A program made the position numbers and the translations under genes. From Acidobacteriota bacterium (GTDB lineage: Bacteria > Acidobacteriota > Blastocatellia > RBC074), in NCBI GenBank assembly GCA_022614735.1, contig JAKEHZ010000283.1, forward strand, positions 1 to 9,206: DNA of 9,206 bases, read 5' to 3'. The notes below the pieces were generated by a model, which was not told the DNA's origin, did not search any database, and saw only the letters and a list, made by a program, of their open reading frames with translations. Below, one piece after another: positions 8,162 to 9,206 of the stretch (the stretch's first letter is position 1; each line of letters opens with the position of its first letter).

Positions 8162-8196
8162 GGCGCTGGTTTGTAAGGCAACCAAACCTGAGCGCC
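8162..8196. repeat. 12-bp inverted repeat (hairpin) in the methyltransferase upstream region
   Basis: The left arm GGCGCTGGTTTG pairs with the right arm CAAACC-(TG)-AGCGCC around a 9-base loop. This gives twelve base pairs with a 2-base bulge on one side. There is no T-run on either side, so it does not look like an intrinsic terminator. It may be a protein-binding site, an RNA structure in a leader, or a recombination or repeat element. Confidence 0.7.
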
Positions 8197-8269
8197 CAAG
8201 CTATCCGCTCCCCCACCGCTGTGTCTTCGAACAGGAAAGACTCGGAATATCACGACGCAGGAGGAAACA

Positions 8270-8338
8270 ATGAGTGATGAAAGACTTCACCAGCTTTTTC
8301 TATATCCATTGGTTGAGCGCCGGCGCCTGTTGAAATAG
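8270..8338 (+). CDS. Possible 22-codon small ORF with strong ribosome binding site
   Basis: The sequence CAGGAGGAAACA directly precedes the ATG at 8270, a near-perfect Shine-Dalgarno site at ideal spacing. The frame encodes MSDERLHQLFLYPLVERRRL plus two residues and ends at TAG 8336-8338. In the same frame beyond that single amber codon, reading continues to a TAA at 8492-8494. An internal ATG at 8357 has its own GGGAGGGA site. That downstream half is antisense to the more convincing gene at 8402-8629. The ORF could be a leader or small peptide, or the remaining 5' end of a broken gene. I recognise no family. Confidence 0.3.
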   Translation: MSDERLHQLFLYPLVERRRLLK

Positions 8339-8401
8339 GCGGGAGGGACTGCAAGCATGGCAATTCCGCGCCAAACGAAGCCCACAACATCGCCCTCTTT
8401 T

Positions 8402-8629
8402 TCATCGATTCTCAATTATGTGAGTGTCGGCGACCTCAATTTCCAATATGCCCACTCGGTCAACAGGAGGAAACGGAAGCCCCGTTCCAAATAACTGAAT
8501 GTCTACTGTGCGTGGCACATCGGCAGGCGCGTCTTCGTACATTGAAGGGTCGTCGAGCAATAGATATAAGGCGCCACGCTCGGCGTCGTTCAAGGGATTC
8601 TTGAGTTTGACCATGTCTCCCTTTTTCAT
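8402..8629 (-). CDS. Small conserved-looking hypothetical protein (75 aa)
   Basis: This 75-residue soluble, acidic protein begins MKKGDMVKLKNPLNDAERGA and continues with GALYLLLDDP and a VDIQLFGTGLPFPP stretch. The pattern suggests a small beta-barrel: a 'KGDxVxLKNP' opening followed by hydrophobic strands. I have seen similar short openings in uncharacterised proteins of bacterial accessory regions but cannot name a family. The start is supported by AAGGA five bases upstream of the ATG. No catalytic motif, signal peptide or membrane segment is visible. It faces the same way as the methyltransferase and vsr but lies about 480 bp upstream, so it is probably a separate transcript. Its role, and whether it belongs with the defence genes, are unknown. 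Confidence 0.72.
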   Translation of the reverse strand: MKKGDMVKLKNPLNDAERGALYLLLDDPSMYEDAPADVPRTVDIQLFGTGLPFPPVDRVGILEIEVADTHIIENR

Positions 8630-8910
8630 GATTTTCCTTGATCTCCTCTATGCTGCGATGGTGGTGGATGGCTGTGGCCGCCCGGCTCTTCGGTTTCGTA
8701 CTTGATAGACTACGATAGCCATTCCCAAAAGAGACTGTTGCGGTACACGCACTACGCAATGATCTTGGTTCGCGGCAACTTCCCGCCAATCACCCTCCCA
8801 AATATTCTGCCGCAATAAGCACAACCGGCGCAATCCTCTTTTCTGATTATCCACAAACAAGTGCCACAGAAGCATTTCACCCATTACCCGGAGGGACGCG
8901 ACGCAAACTG

Positions 8911-8937
8911 TTCGCGCGAATGATTTGGTGATCACCA
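8911..8937. promoter_or_regulatory. Pair of adjacent perfect palindromes, possible operator
   Basis: TTCGCGCGAA (8911-8920) is a perfect 10-bp palindrome, and TGGTGATCACCA (8926-8937) is a perfect 12-bp palindrome five bases further on. Together they lie between two divergent genes, a usual place for a dimeric repressor to bind. No regulator gene is visible in the window, so the role is inferred from symmetry and location only. Confidence 0.35.
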
Positions 8938-8972
8938 GTTTTGCCTGCCCTCCTTACCCCTTTCTTCCAAAA

Positions 8973-9024
8973 ACAAAGTGGCCGGCATTGTGCGCACAAC
9001 GGCGCGCTCGCTCGGCCGCTTTGT
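8973..9024. repeat. 52-bp inverted repeat with a central 12-bp palindrome
   Basis: The outer arms ACAAAGTGGCCG (8973-8984) and CGGCCGCTTTGT (9013-9024) are complementary at 11 of 12 positions, the twelfth being a G-T pair. Between them lies the perfect palindrome TTGTGCGCACAA (8988-8999). An alternative inner fold pairs GCCG 8981-8984 with CGGC 9000-9003. Read on the minus strand, the outer stem runs into a T-rich tail (TTTGTTTTT), as in an intrinsic terminator. On the plus strand the tail is only CTTTGTGTT. It lies 35 bp upstream of the start at 9060, so it may insulate that gene or act as an operator or cruciform. Confidence 0.6.
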
Positions 9025-9059
9025 GTTCGACGCATTTCTATCGGCTACGAGGAGGAAAG

Positions 9060-9206
9060 ATGCCGGCCGTTACTGTTGATCAAATAAACAAAATCATCGG
9101 TAGCTGTTTCAAGACTCAAGAGCTTGACAGTCCCGTAATCGACCACGTCCTCATGCTCGTCAACAGGCACGTCGAAGCCTGCAAGCGATACGACGTCCGT
9201 CCGGTA
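9060..9206 (+). CDS. N-terminal part of an unidentified protein (partial, runs off the window)
   Basis: The ATG at 9060 is preceded by GAGGAGGAAAG, an excellent Shine-Dalgarno site at good spacing. The frame is open for 49 codons to the window end. The visible peptide starts MPAVTVDQINKIIGSCFKTQ and contains a mixed hydrophobic and charged stretch (DHVLMLVNRHVEACKRY) that looks helical. There is no signal peptide or membrane segment in the visible part. Too little is present to name a family. It is divergent from the 75-residue gene and probably marks the next transcription unit beyond the defence locus. Confidence 0.65.
   Translation, partial: MPAVTVDQINKIIGSCFKTQELDSPVIDHVLMLVNRHVEACKRYDVRPV

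Larger units (their letters stand above)
7920..8401. other. 482-bp stretch without an established gene
   Basis: This stretch lies upstream of the methyltransferase and downstream of the small minus-strand gene at 8402. It should contain the methyltransferase-vsr promoter, but I find no pair of -35 and -10 boxes at good spacing; a CATAAT hexamer on the minus strand at 8142-8147 has no matching -35. A minus-strand open frame (8130-7912, GTG start) overlaps the methyltransferase start by 8 bp, but has no ribosome binding site and no recognisable character. The stretch also holds a strong hairpin (8162-8196) and a 22-codon plus-strand ORF with a very good ribosome binding site, both listed separately. 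Confidence 0.5.
8630..9059. other. 430-bp divergent region between two small genes, rich in palindromes
   Basis: This region separates the divergent genes at 8629 (minus) and 9060 (plus), so it should carry promoters for both. I cannot assign -35 and -10 boxes with confidence. It holds perfect palindromes at 8911-8920 and 8926-8937 and a large inverted repeat at 8973-9024, listed separately. A 96-codon minus-strand frame (8935-8648, GTG start) is open but has poor start support; AAGGAGG lies about 13 bases upstream of the GTG. Confidence 0.5.

Noticed and set aside
8143..8277. 44-codon plus-strand frame ending across the 22-codon ORF start
   Set aside because: No ribosome site at a usable distance, and it runs through the strong hairpin at 8162-8196.
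8460..8789. 109-codon minus-strand frame overlapping the 75-residue gene
   Set aside because: The 75-residue frame has the better ribosome site and a more protein-like sequence; this one is rich in Arg and Ser, as expected of a shadow frame.
8648..8935. 96-codon minus-strand frame 18 bp upstream of the 75-residue gene
   Set aside because: It begins at a GTG inside a palindrome with a poorly spaced ribosome site and mixed codon use. It remains possible but unsupported.
1..9206. CRISPR array, tRNA, rRNA, insertion sequence or integrase
   Set aside because: No regularly spaced repeats, tRNA-like T-loop sequences, ribosomal RNA sequence or transposase/integrase motifs were seen on either strand.

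Overview
The window holds most of a DISARM-type anti-phage defence locus and part of its flank, probably on a bacterial chromosome or integrated element. Base composition is mid-to-moderately high GC by eye, Shine-Dalgarno sites are ordinary, and genes are tightly packed. This fits a bacterium, most likely Pseudomonadota, but no species can be named. No rRNA, tRNA, CRISPR array, transposase or integrase was seen.

Layout. Positions 3-5776, plus strand: a three-gene run. It begins with the last 36 codons of a gene ending in a superfamily-1 (UvrD-like) helicase motif VI sequence. The DrmA helicase (117-3815) follows 3 bp later, and the DUF1998 protein DrmB (3821-5776) 5 bp after that. Positions 5777-5909: a short convergent gap. 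Positions 5910-7919, minus strand: a C5-cytosine DNA methyltransferase whose stop codon abuts the start of a Vsr mismatch endonuclease. Positions 7920-9206: a sparse flank with one credible small minus-strand gene (8402-8629), a 22-codon plus-strand ORF with a very good ribosome binding site, several strong inverted repeats, and the first 49 codons of a plus-strand gene leaving the window at 9060.

How the genes fit together. DrmA and DrmB are known to form the core DISARM complex, a helicase plus its DUF1998 partner. Class 2 DISARM adds a C5-cytosine methylase (DrmMII) that marks host DNA, and a protein called DrmE. Here the methyltransferase sits opposite drmAB and is paired with Vsr, the nuclease that starts repair of T:G mismatches left by deamination of 5-methylcytosine. 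The upstream helicase-like tail sits where drmE would be expected. No phospholipase-D-type DrmC lies between or next to these genes in the window. The best reading is a class 2-like DISARM variant with an added Vsr and either no drmC or a drmC outside the window. That the two gene pairs act as one system is inferred from adjacency.
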